A stretch of 5,427 nucleotides of DNA from Bacteroidota bacterium (lineage in GTDB: Bacteria > Bacteroidota > Bacteroidia > Bacteroidales > Prolixibacteraceae): NCBI GenBank assembly GCA_013203755.1, contig JABMPI010000655.1:1-5427 (forward strand). The letters run 5' to 3'. The position numbers and the translations under genes were made by a program. Below, piece by piece: positions 1 through 5,427 of the stretch. Positions within the stretch are counted from its first letter, which is position 1. Every line of letters begins with the position of its first letter. The notes under the pieces are model-generated. The model worked only from the letters and a program-made list of their open reading frames with translations. It was not told the DNA's origin and searched no databases.

Positions 1-28
1 ATTAATTTATAATTTAAACTTTATTATC

Positions 29-400
29 ATGGAACAAAATAGTGGTTGTAGTTGTAGCTCCCCCGAAAATTGTACTGTTTTTGCCTGTTCAGGTGCTGCC
101 GATTTAGGACATGCCAGTGACCTGGTTGCACGTGAATTACATAAAAATAAGGTTAGGAATATGAAATGTCTGGCTTTTGTAAGTGCCGGAATTTTGGAAA
201 TGATTGATTCTGTTCGTGATACAAATATGCTTGTAATTGATGGTTGTGCATTGGATTGTGGGAAAAAGACATTTGAAAAAAATGGGTTGAATAATTTTAT
301 TCACCTCATGTTAACTGATTTGGGGTATGAAAAAGGTAAAACACCTGCAACACCTGAACTGGTTGATAAATTGTATAATACCGCAGTTGCACAGGTTTAA
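29..400 (+). CDS. DGC-domain putative zinc-binding protein
   Basis: A 123-residue soluble protein with no signal peptide or membrane segment. It has seven cysteines: a CxC pair at C7/C9, C15, C20 in a CSGAAD motif, C47, and the family-naming DGC motif at residues 71-73 followed by C77 (DGCALDCGKK). The CSGAAD motif, the DGCxxxC motif and the later TDLGYEKGK segment match the DGC-domain family as I know it, usually named putative zinc-binding protein; the length is normal. Metal binding is inferred from the cysteines and no reaction is established. In other bacteria such genes often sit beside ArsR regulators, small thioredoxins and arsenic or metal permeases, which fits the genes immediately downstream. 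A role in handling As(III), zinc or a thiol-bound metal is plausible but unproven. The ATG at 29 is the only reasonable start; the A/T-rich leader has no Shine-Dalgarno sequence, as is common in Bacteroidota. Confidence 0.82.
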   Translation: MEQNSGCSCSSPENCTVFACSGAADLGHASDLVARELHKNKVRNMKCLAFVSAGILEMIDSVRDTNMLVIDGCALDCGKKTFEKNGLNNFIHLMLTDLGYEKGKTPATPELVDKLYNTAVAQV

Positions 401-431
401 AAGGATTGCGGACGAATTTTAGTTGCTGAAA

Positions 432-899
432 ATGAAAAAGATTAATTGGCCTATAGTATTGTTATCTGTTTTGGTTTTATTGCTTTTAATAGCATATGTA
501 AACAAAAATAATTTGAATGAATTTATTTCAAATACTTTGCAAAAGCAAGCCAGTCCGGAAGTTATTTTGTCGGCAGAAGAGATGGTTCAAAAGAATTATA
601 ATTACCAAAAAAACAAACAAGATTTTGAATTCACTTTTTTGGAATTTAGTTCTACCGGCTGTGCCGTGTGTAAACAAATGGAACCAGTTTTAGAGGAAAT
701 TAAAGTTTTGAAAAAGGTTAAAGTGAATGTTGTTTTTCTTCATATTATGAAATCTGAAAATCAGGATTTAATGAAATATTATGGTATTTCGGCTGTTCCT
801 ATGCAAATATTGCTCGACAAAAATGGAAAGGAATTTTTCAGGCATTACGGATTTATTTCGTCGGCAGATTTGAAGACAAAACTTATACAACAAAAATAA
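432..899 (+). CDS. Membrane-anchored thioredoxin-family protein
   Basis: A thioredoxin-fold protein of 155 residues. Two lysines and a short N-terminus lead into one hydrophobic segment at about residues 6-23, then a polar linker to about residue 65, then the thioredoxin domain. The redox pair is C77-A-V-C80 in the context STGCAVCKQM, so the usual WCGPC is not present. The cis-proline loop is at P123 (SAVPMQ), followed by the expected LLDKNGKEFFRHYGF strand-turn-strand. With no cleavage site evident after the hydrophobic segment and positive charges before it, the domain most likely faces the periplasm. It resembles thioredoxins found near CcdA-like electron carriers and ars genes (from memory, not searched). 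It follows the DGC gene by 31 bp and precedes arsC by 15 bp. A TTG at 423 would add three residues (M-L-K); I prefer the ATG at 432 because it gives a normal MKK signal-anchor start. Confidence 0.85.
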   Translation: MKKINWPIVLLSVLVLLLLIAYVNKNNLNEFISNTLQKQASPEVILSAEEMVQKNYNYQKNKQDFEFTFLEFSSTGCAVCKQMEPVLEEIKVLKKVKVNVVFLHIMKSENQDLMKYYGISAVPMQILLDKNGKEFFRHYGFISSADLKTKLIQQK

Positions 900-914
900 A
901 TTATTTAAATATAA

Positions 915-1340
915 ATGAAGGTATTAATACTTTGCACAGGTAACTCGTGTCGTAGCCAAATGGCGCACGGTTTCCTTCAATCGTTTGATAAGAAAATAGA
1001 GGTGTTTTCTGCCGGCACAGAAGCGTCGGGAAAATTGAATGCCGGAGCGGTAACTGCAATGCAGGAAATAGGAATCGATATTAGCAACCACACTTCCGAT
1101 TCAGTGGAAAAATATTTAAAGGAAACCTGGAATTACGTAATTACTGTGTGTGGAGGAGCCAACGAAAAATGCCCTGCGTTTATTGGCAAAGTAAAACATC
1201 GATTGCATATCGGGTTTGATGACCCATCGCATGCTGTGGGAAGCAAAGAATTTGTATGGAGCGAATTTCTGCGTGTTCGGGATGAGATAAAACGGGAGTT
1301 TGAAAATTTGTATTTGGAGGAGATAAAACCGCTGTTATAA
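915..1340 (+). CDS. arsC: Arsenate reductase, thioredoxin-coupled (low-molecular-weight phosphatase fold)
   Basis: A cytoplasmic enzyme that reduces arsenate to arsenite. At 141 residues it is full length for the family. The N-terminal P-loop is C7-T-G-N-S-C12-R13-S, the CX5R motif of low-molecular-weight tyrosine phosphatases, in which C7 is the nucleophile attacking arsenate. C79 and C86 (VTVCGG...EKC in outline) are seven residues apart, exactly the spacing of the Cys82/Cys89 pair in the S. aureus pI258 enzyme, so the triple-cysteine relay ending in a disulfide reduced by thioredoxin appears intact. D103-P104 (GFDDPS) supplies the general-acid aspartate. It is therefore not the glutaredoxin-dependent E. 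coli type. The ATG at 915 is preceded by an A/T-only leader and lies 15 bp after the thioredoxin gene. Its product, As(III), is the substrate of the next two genes. Confidence 0.95.
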   Translation: MKVLILCTGNSCRSQMAHGFLQSFDKKIEVFSAGTEASGKLNAGAVTAMQEIGIDISNHTSDSVEKYLKETWNYVITVCGGANEKCPAFIGKVKHRLHIGFDDPSHAVGSKEFVWSEFLRVRDEIKREFENLYLEEIKPLL

Positions 1341-1378
1341 AACTGTAAATGGTTATTGACAGCCTTAAAATTAAAATT

Positions 1379-2191
1379 ATGAAAGCTGAAGATTTAAAAT
1401 TTGTTGTCAGGAAGAAATATGGACAAATTGCTTCTCAAAGCATACTTCTTAACCAATCGTCGTGTTGTGGGGAAAAAGCCTGCGGTGACAATACTGATTA
1501 CTCGGTTTTTAACGACGATTATACCAGTTTGAAAGGTTACAATGCTGATGCAGACCTTAATTTAGGTTGTGGTCTTCCAACACAATATGCCGGAATTAAG
1601 TTGGGCGACAATGTGCTCGATTTAGGAAGTGGGGCAGGTAACGACTGTTTTGTTGCCCGTTCAATTGTTGGAGAAACCGGCGAAGGTACCGGATTGGATT
1701 TTACTGAGGAGATGTTGGTGAAAGCTAAAATAAATCTGGAAAAGACAGGTTTCAAAAATGTTGAATTTGTACGCGGAGATATTGAGGGAATGCCACTTCC
1801 TGATAATTCCTATGACGTTGTAATCAGTAATTGCGTTTTGAATTTAGTTCCAGACAAACAAAAAGCATTTAGCGAAATTTCAAGGGTGTTAAAACCTTCA
1901 GGTCATTTTTGCATTTCGGATGTGGTATTGTCAGGTGTTTTGCCGGAAGGTTTAAAGGATGCCGCTGAAATGTATGCTGGTTGTGTGTCTGGCGCACTTC
2001 AGAAAGAGGAGTATTTGGCAATTATTCAAAAGCAAGGTTTTTCAGATATTAAAATTCATAAAGAAAAACTGATTGTTGTTCCCGATAATATTCTTGCCGA
2101 TTATTTGTCGGACAAAGAGTTGGACGAATTCAAAAAATCGGGTGTTGGCATATTCAGTATTACAGTTACTGCAAATAAATCTATTTTATGA
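1379..2191 (+). CDS. arsM: Arsenite S-adenosylmethionine methyltransferase
   Basis: Transfers methyl groups from S-adenosylmethionine to As(III), giving methylated and eventually volatile arsenicals in the cytoplasm. Numbering from the ATG at 1379 (270 residues): a Cys-rich N-terminus (SSCCGEKAC, C29, C30, C35), then the family motif LGCGLPT with C64, SAM-binding motif I DLGSGAGND at 81-89, the acidic GLDFTEEML strand at about 105-113, the DVVISNC motif with C152, and AGCVSGAL with C202. C64, C152 and C202 correspond to the three As(III)-binding cysteines of characterised ArsM enzymes. An in-frame ATG at 1349 would add ten residues (280 in all); I chose 1379 because related ArsM proteins, as I remember them, begin just before the KKYGQIA motif. 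The earlier start would leave only 8 bp after arsC. The stop overlaps the acr3 start (ATGA), suggesting translational coupling. Confidence 0.93.
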   Translation: MKAEDLKFVVRKKYGQIASQSILLNQSSCCGEKACGDNTDYSVFNDDYTSLKGYNADADLNLGCGLPTQYAGIKLGDNVLDLGSGAGNDCFVARSIVGETGEGTGLDFTEEMLVKAKINLEKTGFKNVEFVRGDIEGMPLPDNSYDVVISNCVLNLVPDKQKAFSEISRVLKPSGHFCISDVVLSGVLPEGLKDAAEMYAGCVSGALQKEEYLAIIQKQGFSDIKIHKEKLIVVPDNILADYLSDKELDEFKKSGVGIFSITVTANKSIL

Positions 2192-3219
2192 ATAAACAAA
2201 AAAGGCAGATAGGTTTTTTCGAAAAATACCTGTCGGTGTGGGTTGTAGTTTGTATTGCAATCGGAATTTTTATTGGAAATTTTGCTGGCGAAAGTGTACA
2301 AATAGTGAGTAAACTGGAAGTTTTTAAAGTAAATATTCCGGTAGCTGTTTTAGTATGGTTAATGATTTATCCAATGATGTTACAAGTGGATTTTTCAAGC
2401 ATAAAAAGTATTAGAAAACGTCCAAAAGGACTACTGCTAACATTGGTTATTAACTGGCTGATAAAACCATTTACGATGGCCTTTTTTGCCTGGATATTTT
2501 TTACAAAAATCTATTCGGCAATAATTTCGCCTGAATTGGCCGGCGAATATATAGCAGGAGCTATTTTACTTGGAGCAGCTCCGTGTACTGCCATGGTTTT
2601 TGTTTGGAGTTATTTAACCGATGGCGATCCCAATTATACCCTGGTTCAGGTGTCGATAAATGATTTGATAATTTTAGTAGCTTATATTCCAATTGTTGGT
2701 TTACTTTTAGGAATTACCAATATTCAAATTCCTTACGAAACATTGGTTGCCAGCGTGTTAATTTTTGTTGTGGTTCCTTTAGTTGCAGGTTATCTTACGC
2801 ATAAAACAGTTGTTCGCAGAAAAGGCGGGGAGTGGTTTAAAAAGGTATTTCTCCTAAAATTTAAACCAGTTTCAATAGTTGCTCTTTTGCTTACTTTAAT
2901 TTTGTTATTTGCTTTTCAAGGGAATAATATAAGTGAAAAACCACTTATAATTTTGTTGGTTGCAGTACCCTTGATTATTCAAACCTATTTCATCTTTTTT
3001 ATTGCCTGGATTGGAGGTCGTAAACTGAAACTGCCCCACGCCATTTGTTCACCGGCGGCGATGATTGGCGCAAGCAATTTTTTCGAATTGGCAGTAGCAG
3101 TTGCTATTGCATTGTTTGGATTGCAGTCGCCTGCAGCTTTGGTTACCGTAGTTGGCGTTTTGGTTGAAGTTCCGGTAATGTTGTCTTTGGTAGCAATTGC
3201 AAATAAGTGGAAATATTAA
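2188..3219 (+). CDS. acr3: Acr3-family arsenite efflux permease
   Basis: An inner-membrane transporter that exports As(III), driven by the proton-motive force. At 343 residues it is close to full length for Acr3 proteins, with about ten hydrophobic segments (roughly 12-32, 51-66, 82-105, 120-142, 152-175, 183-203, 228-245, 252-276, 290-311, 315-338). The invariant TM4 cysteine is C133 in GAAPCTAMVF, and the conserved glutamate of TM9 is probably E300 in SNFFELAVAVAI; a second membrane glutamate is E327 in VEVPVM. These motifs separate it from the unrelated ArsB family, although some annotations call Acr3 proteins ArsB. The positive stretch KSIRKRPKG at about 73-81 fits a cytoplasmic loop. The start codon overlaps the arsM stop by 4 bp, so the two are very likely translated together, placing methylation and export under one control. 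Confidence 0.95.
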   Translation: MNKQKRQIGFFEKYLSVWVVVCIAIGIFIGNFAGESVQIVSKLEVFKVNIPVAVLVWLMIYPMMLQVDFSSIKSIRKRPKGLLLTLVINWLIKPFTMAFFAWIFFTKIYSAIISPELAGEYIAGAILLGAAPCTAMVFVWSYLTDGDPNYTLVQVSINDLIILVAYIPIVGLLLGITNIQIPYETLVASVLIFVVVPLVAGYLTHKTVVRRKGGEWFKKVFLLKFKPVSIVALLLTLILLFAFQGNNISEKPLIILLVAVPLIIQTYFIFFIAWIGGRKLKLPHAICSPAAMIGASNFFELAVAVAIALFGLQSPAALVTVVGVLVEVPVMLSLVAIANKWKY

Positions 3220-3231
3220 AACCTTATTTTT

Positions 3232-3465
3232 ATGAATAAAAAGGATTTTAAAAATATAAAACCGGTAATTCTAAAATCCGTAATTACATGCCCTAAATGT
3301 AGTTTTAGAAAAGAGGAAACCATGCCCGAAAATGCATGTAGTTTTTTTTACGAATGCGAAAATTGCCATACAATTCTAAAACCAAAACAAGGCGATTGTT
3401 GTGTTTATTGTTCGTATGGAACAGTAGCTTGCCCTCCTATTCAGTTAGGAGAGAAGTGTTGTTAA
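3232..3465 (+). CDS. GDCCVxC-domain small cysteine-rich protein
   Basis: A 77-residue soluble protein with 11 cysteines. In order: a CPKC knuckle (C20, C23), C36, a CENC knuckle (C42, C45), the signature G54-D-C-C-V-Y-C60, C67 in VACPPIQ, and a terminal CC (C76, C77). The two CxxC knuckles suggest a bound zinc or other soft metal. The motif matches the family named GDCCVxC-domain (seleno)protein, some members of which carry selenocysteine at a signature cysteine; here all signature positions are ordinary TGT/TGC codons. Function is not established; relatives are often seen near mercury or arsenic genes, from memory. It begins 12 bp after acr3 and ends the operon, so a role in binding or passing As(III) or another thiophilic metal is reasonable inference. 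The ATG at 3232 has an A/T-rich leader and no alternative start keeps the whole family core. Confidence 0.86.
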   Translation: MNKKDFKNIKPVILKSVITCPKCSFRKEETMPENACSFFYECENCHTILKPKQGDCCVYCSYGTVACPPIQLGEKCC

Positions 3466-3476
3466 TTACTGCTTTC

Positions 3477-3488
3477 AGAATTAATTCT
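3477..3488. repeat. Perfect 12-bp palindrome in the convergent junction
   Basis: AGAATTAATTCT reads the same on both strands and lies in the 49-bp gap between the ends of the GDCCVxC gene and prfC. As RNA it could form only a four-pair A/U-rich stem with a four-base loop and no following U-tract, so it is at best a very weak bidirectional terminator. It may be chance in such AT-rich DNA. Confidence 0.3.
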
Positions 3489-3514
3489 TCTATAAATTAC
3501 AACCAACAATAGAA

Positions 3515-5089
3515 CTAAAACTCCGAAGTAAAATGGAATTTTATGTCTTTGAATTCATCCTGCGCCATTTTTAAAATAAACTGAGAATCGGCCATAAATA
3601 CGTCGCGACCCAGTTTGTCTTTGGCCATTTTTAAGTGTTTGCGCTTTTTAAATTCAACTAATATTTTGGGGTCTTCCGTTTCAATCCAGCATGCTTTGTG
3701 CATCGAAAGTGCATCGAATCTACATTTTGCACCATATTCATGTTCCAATCTATATTGAATAACTTCGAACTGAAGTTGACCAACTGTACCAATAATTTTA
3801 CGCCCGTTAAACTGGCTGGTAAAAAGCTGTGCCACACCTTCATCCATTAACTGGTCTACCCCTTTACTAAGTTGTTTCGATTTCATCGGATCAGCATTTT
3901 CTATGTATCGGAACATCTCCGGAGAGAAACTGGGTAATCCTTTAAAATTAATAACTTCGCCTTCGGTTACGGTATCGCCAATAATAAAGTTTCCGCTATC
4001 AGGGAACCCGACAATATCTCCGGGGAAAGCTTCTTCAACAATCTCCTTTTGCGATGCCATAAATGCTGTGGGGCTGGAAACCCGGAATGTTTTACCTAGA
4101 CGGATGTTTTTATACATTTTGTTTCTCTCGAACCGACCGGAGCATATTTTTACAAATGCAATTCTGCTTCGGTGATTGGGATCGATGTTGGCGTGTATTT
4201 TAAAAACAAAACCGGTAAAACCTGTCTCCTCTGGCTTCACTTCGCGTTCTTCTGTAAAACTTGGTTTTGGAGTTGGAGCAATTTTAACAAAGGCATCTAA
4301 CAATTCCTGAACACCAAAATTGTACAATGCACTACCAAAAAATACAGGTGCCAAATCGCCAGCTAAATAAGGTGCATTGTCATATTCAGGATAAACACCT
4401 TCTATTAATTCCAGCTCTTCGCGCAGAACTGCTGCGTCATCACCAATGTAATCTTCTAATCGGGGATCGGATACATCTTCGAATTTTATACGCTCTTCAA
4501 TTCCTTGAATATCTGGAGTAAAAAGTTTTAGACTTTTATTGAAAATATTGTAAACCCCTTTAAAATCGGGGCCGTTATTTATTGGCCAACTAAGTGGACG
4601 AATTTTAATTTTGAGCTGCTCTTCAATTTCGTCCATTAATGTAAATGGGTCTTGTGCCGGACGGTCCATTTTATTCACAAAAACAATAACCGGAGTTTTT
4701 CGCATTCGACAAACATTCATCAGTTTTTCGGTTTGCGGTTCAACACCTTTTGCGGCATCAATTACAATTATTACGCTATCAACAGCAGTTAATGTTCTAA
4801 AGGTATCTTCCTGGAAATCCTGGTGGCCGGGGGTGTCGAGGATGTTTACTTTGTATCCGTCGTATTCGAATCCCATAACCGAAGTAGCCACAGAAATACC
4901 ACGCTGGCGCTCAATTTCCATAAAATCGGAAGTAGCACCCTTTTTAATTTTGTTGCTTTTTACGGCACCCGCCACCCGGATTGCACCACCAAAAAGCAGC
5001 AATTTTTCGGTTAATGTAGTTTTCCCGGCATCGGGGTGACTTACAATACCAAAAGTCCGCCTGCGTTGTATCTCTTCCAGAAATGTCAT
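3515..5089 (-). CDS. prfC: Peptide chain release factor 3 (RF3)
   Basis: A translational GTPase that recycles class I release factors RF1 and RF2 from the ribosome after peptide release. At 524 residues it is close to the 529 of E. coli RF3. The GTPase motifs are all present: G1 SHPDAGKT at 17-24, G2 RGISVATS at 63-70, G3 DTPGH at 85-89, G4 NKMD at 139-142 and G5 GSAL at 252-255. A domain II beta barrel spans roughly 288-380 (FTGFVFKI at 291-298), and domain III follows with VGQLQFEVIQYRL at about 436-448. The RF3 type is preferred over EF-G because of the short length, the HPDAGKT P-loop and the missing EF-G domains IV and V. The ATG at 5089 has AAAGG nine bases upstream, a weak Shine-Dalgarno, and follows a clear promoter. 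It is convergent with the ars operon and functionally unrelated to it. Confidence 0.97.
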   Translation of the reverse strand: MTFLEEIQRRRTFGIVSHPDAGKTTLTEKLLLFGGAIRVAGAVKSNKIKKGATSDFMEIERQRGISVATSVMGFEYDGYKVNILDTPGHQDFQEDTFRTLTAVDSVIIVIDAAKGVEPQTEKLMNVCRMRKTPVIVFVNKMDRPAQDPFTLMDEIEEQLKIKIRPLSWPINNGPDFKGVYNIFNKSLKLFTPDIQGIEERIKFEDVSDPRLEDYIGDDAAVLREELELIEGVYPEYDNAPYLAGDLAPVFFGSALYNFGVQELLDAFVKIAPTPKPSFTEEREVKPEETGFTGFVFKIHANIDPNHRSRIAFVKICSGRFERNKMYKNIRLGKTFRVSSPTAFMASQKEIVEEAFPGDIVGFPDSGNFIIGDTVTEGEVINFKGLPSFSPEMFRYIENADPMKSKQLSKGVDQLMDEGVAQLFTSQFNGRKIIGTVGQLQFEVIQYRLEHEYGAKCRFDALSMHKACWIETEDPKILVEFKKRKHLKMAKDKLGRDVFMADSQFILKMAQDEFKDIKFHFTSEF

Positions 5090-5115
5090 TTTTCTAAACC
5101 TTTAATTTCAGGGCG

Positions 5116-5123
5116 CAAAAGTA
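5116..5123 (-). promoter_or_regulatory. Bacteroidota-type -7 promoter box for prfC
   Basis: On the minus strand this reads TACTTTTG, an exact match to the TAnnTTTG -7 consensus used by the Bacteroidota primary sigma factor. It ends 26 bases before the prfC start codon, so transcription would begin near 5108-5111 with a leader of about 20 bases. I do not see a good -33 TTTG at the expected 19-21 bp spacing; the upstream stretch is A/T-rich. It lies in the 158-bp gap between the amidotransferase and prfC, so prfC can be transcribed independently. Confidence 0.6.
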
Positions 5124-5247
5124 AGGAAAGAAGTTTAAGTTTTGGGTTTTTATGTTTAAAGTTTAAAAAGAGTTAAGTATTCAGTTACAGAGATTGTGGG
5201 TAATTGCTTTTAACCACACAAAATAGTTGTTTCAGGGATAGGAATTT

Positions 5248-5427
5248 CTATCTCTTTTTATTCTTTTCTTTCCTCAAAACCTCTGAAATATGTTCCCAAT
5301 ATTTCTCATGGAATTTCACACTCTGTTTCCCAATAATATCATTGTAACTTTTTGGAGAATCTTCGGGGTGAAATTTGCGAACGTACATATCTTTGTACAA
5401 GGCAGGAACTTCTGGGTGAAACTGAAC
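5248..5427 (-). CDS. Class I glutamine amidotransferase, C-terminal end (runs off the window)
   Basis: An open frame on the minus strand enters from the right edge and ends in TAG at 5248-5250, giving 59 residues of a C-terminus. The first residues read VQFHPEV, the motif that carries the catalytic His and Glu of class I (triad) glutamine amidotransferases, which release ammonia from glutamine or hydrolyse gamma-glutamyl bonds. After it come about 53 residues, helical and charged in character, ending in a lysine/arginine-rich tail (RKEKNKKR). A second FHPE occurs at residues 19-22. The nucleophile cysteine and oxyanion region would lie outside the window, so the exact family (GMP synthase-like amidotransferase, gamma-Glu-GABA hydrolase or other) cannot be told. 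The tail is longer than in GMP synthase amidotransferase domains, arguing for a stand-alone enzyme. It is upstream of prfC on the same strand but separated by 158 bp and a promoter. Confidence 0.7.
   Translation of the reverse strand, partial: VQFHPEVPALYKDMYVRKFHPEDSPKSYNDIIGKQSVKFHEKYWEHISEVLRKEKNKKR

Noticed and set aside
423..431. TTG start for the thioredoxin gene, three codons before the ATG
   Set aside because: It adds only M-L-K, has no ribosome-binding site advantage, and the ATG at 432 yields a standard MKK signal-anchor beginning.
1537..2301. Minus-strand open frames opposite arsM and the arsM/acr3 junction
   Set aside because: They are antisense to conserved coding sequence and show no family motifs or plausible start context.
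3434..3451. Inverted repeat CTCCTA-TTCAGT-TAGGAG near the end of the GDCCVxC gene, a possible terminator hairpin
   Set aside because: It lies inside the coding region over conserved family residues (PPIQLGE), the stem is only 6 bp, and no T-run follows. Chance or weak RNA structure is more likely.
3232..3465. Possible selenoprotein with in-frame UGA
   Set aside because: All signature positions are ordinary cysteine codons and the frame is continuous to a TAA stop at 3463-3465, so no recoding is needed.
3658..5039. Several open frames of 60-140 codons overlapping prfC, on the plus strand and in another minus-strand frame
   Set aside because: They overlap a complete, well-conserved RF3 gene, have no recognisable domains, and look like by-products of its codon usage.
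5130..5172. Repeated GTTTAA-like words in the spacer upstream of prfC
   Set aside because: Irregular, A/T-rich low-complexity sequence without constant unit length or spacing; not a convincing operator or repeat array.
1..5427. CRISPR array, tRNA, rRNA, insertion sequence or attachment site
   Set aside because: No regular direct repeats with spacers, no cloverleaf-like or rRNA sequence, no transposase frame and no terminal inverted repeats were seen.

Overview
The window looks like chromosomal DNA from a member of the Bacteroidota, possibly the Bacteroidales/Marinilabiliales branch. Reasons: it is AT-rich, ribosome-binding sites are weak or replaced by A/T-rich leaders, a textbook Bacteroidota -7 box (TAnnTTTG, here TACTTTTG) lies upstream of prfC, and the proteins read like Bacteroidota family members. 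The genus assignment is inference only.

Region 1 (about 29-3465, plus strand) is a compact arsenic-resistance operon of six genes with gaps of about 12-38 bp and one 4-bp overlap. The order is: a small Cys-rich DGC-domain (putative zinc-binding) protein; a membrane-anchored thioredoxin-fold protein; a thioredoxin-coupled arsenate reductase (arsC); an As(III) S-adenosylmethionine methyltransferase (arsM); an Acr3-type arsenite efflux permease; and a 77-residue GDCCVxC-family protein with 11 cysteines. ArsC would reduce As(V) to As(III), which can then be expelled by Acr3 or methylated by ArsM. The two small Cys-rich proteins at the ends have no established biochemical role, and the thioredoxin appears to face the periplasm. 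No arsR-type regulator is visible, and only 28 bp precede the first gene, so the operon probably continues upstream of the window.

Region 2 (3466-3514) is a short convergent junction with only a weak palindrome and no convincing terminator.

Region 3 (3515-5427, minus strand) is housekeeping sequence: a full-length prfC (peptide chain release factor 3) with its own promoter, preceded by the last 59 codons of a gene ending in a class I glutamine amidotransferase active-site motif (QFHPE) and running off the right edge. The 5090-5247 spacer holds the prfC promoter and A/T-rich sequence, nothing else that I recognise. I see no mobile element, CRISPR array, tRNA or rRNA. The most unusual content is the pair of uncharacterised Cys-rich proteins and the extracytoplasmic thioredoxin built into an otherwise recognisable ars operon.
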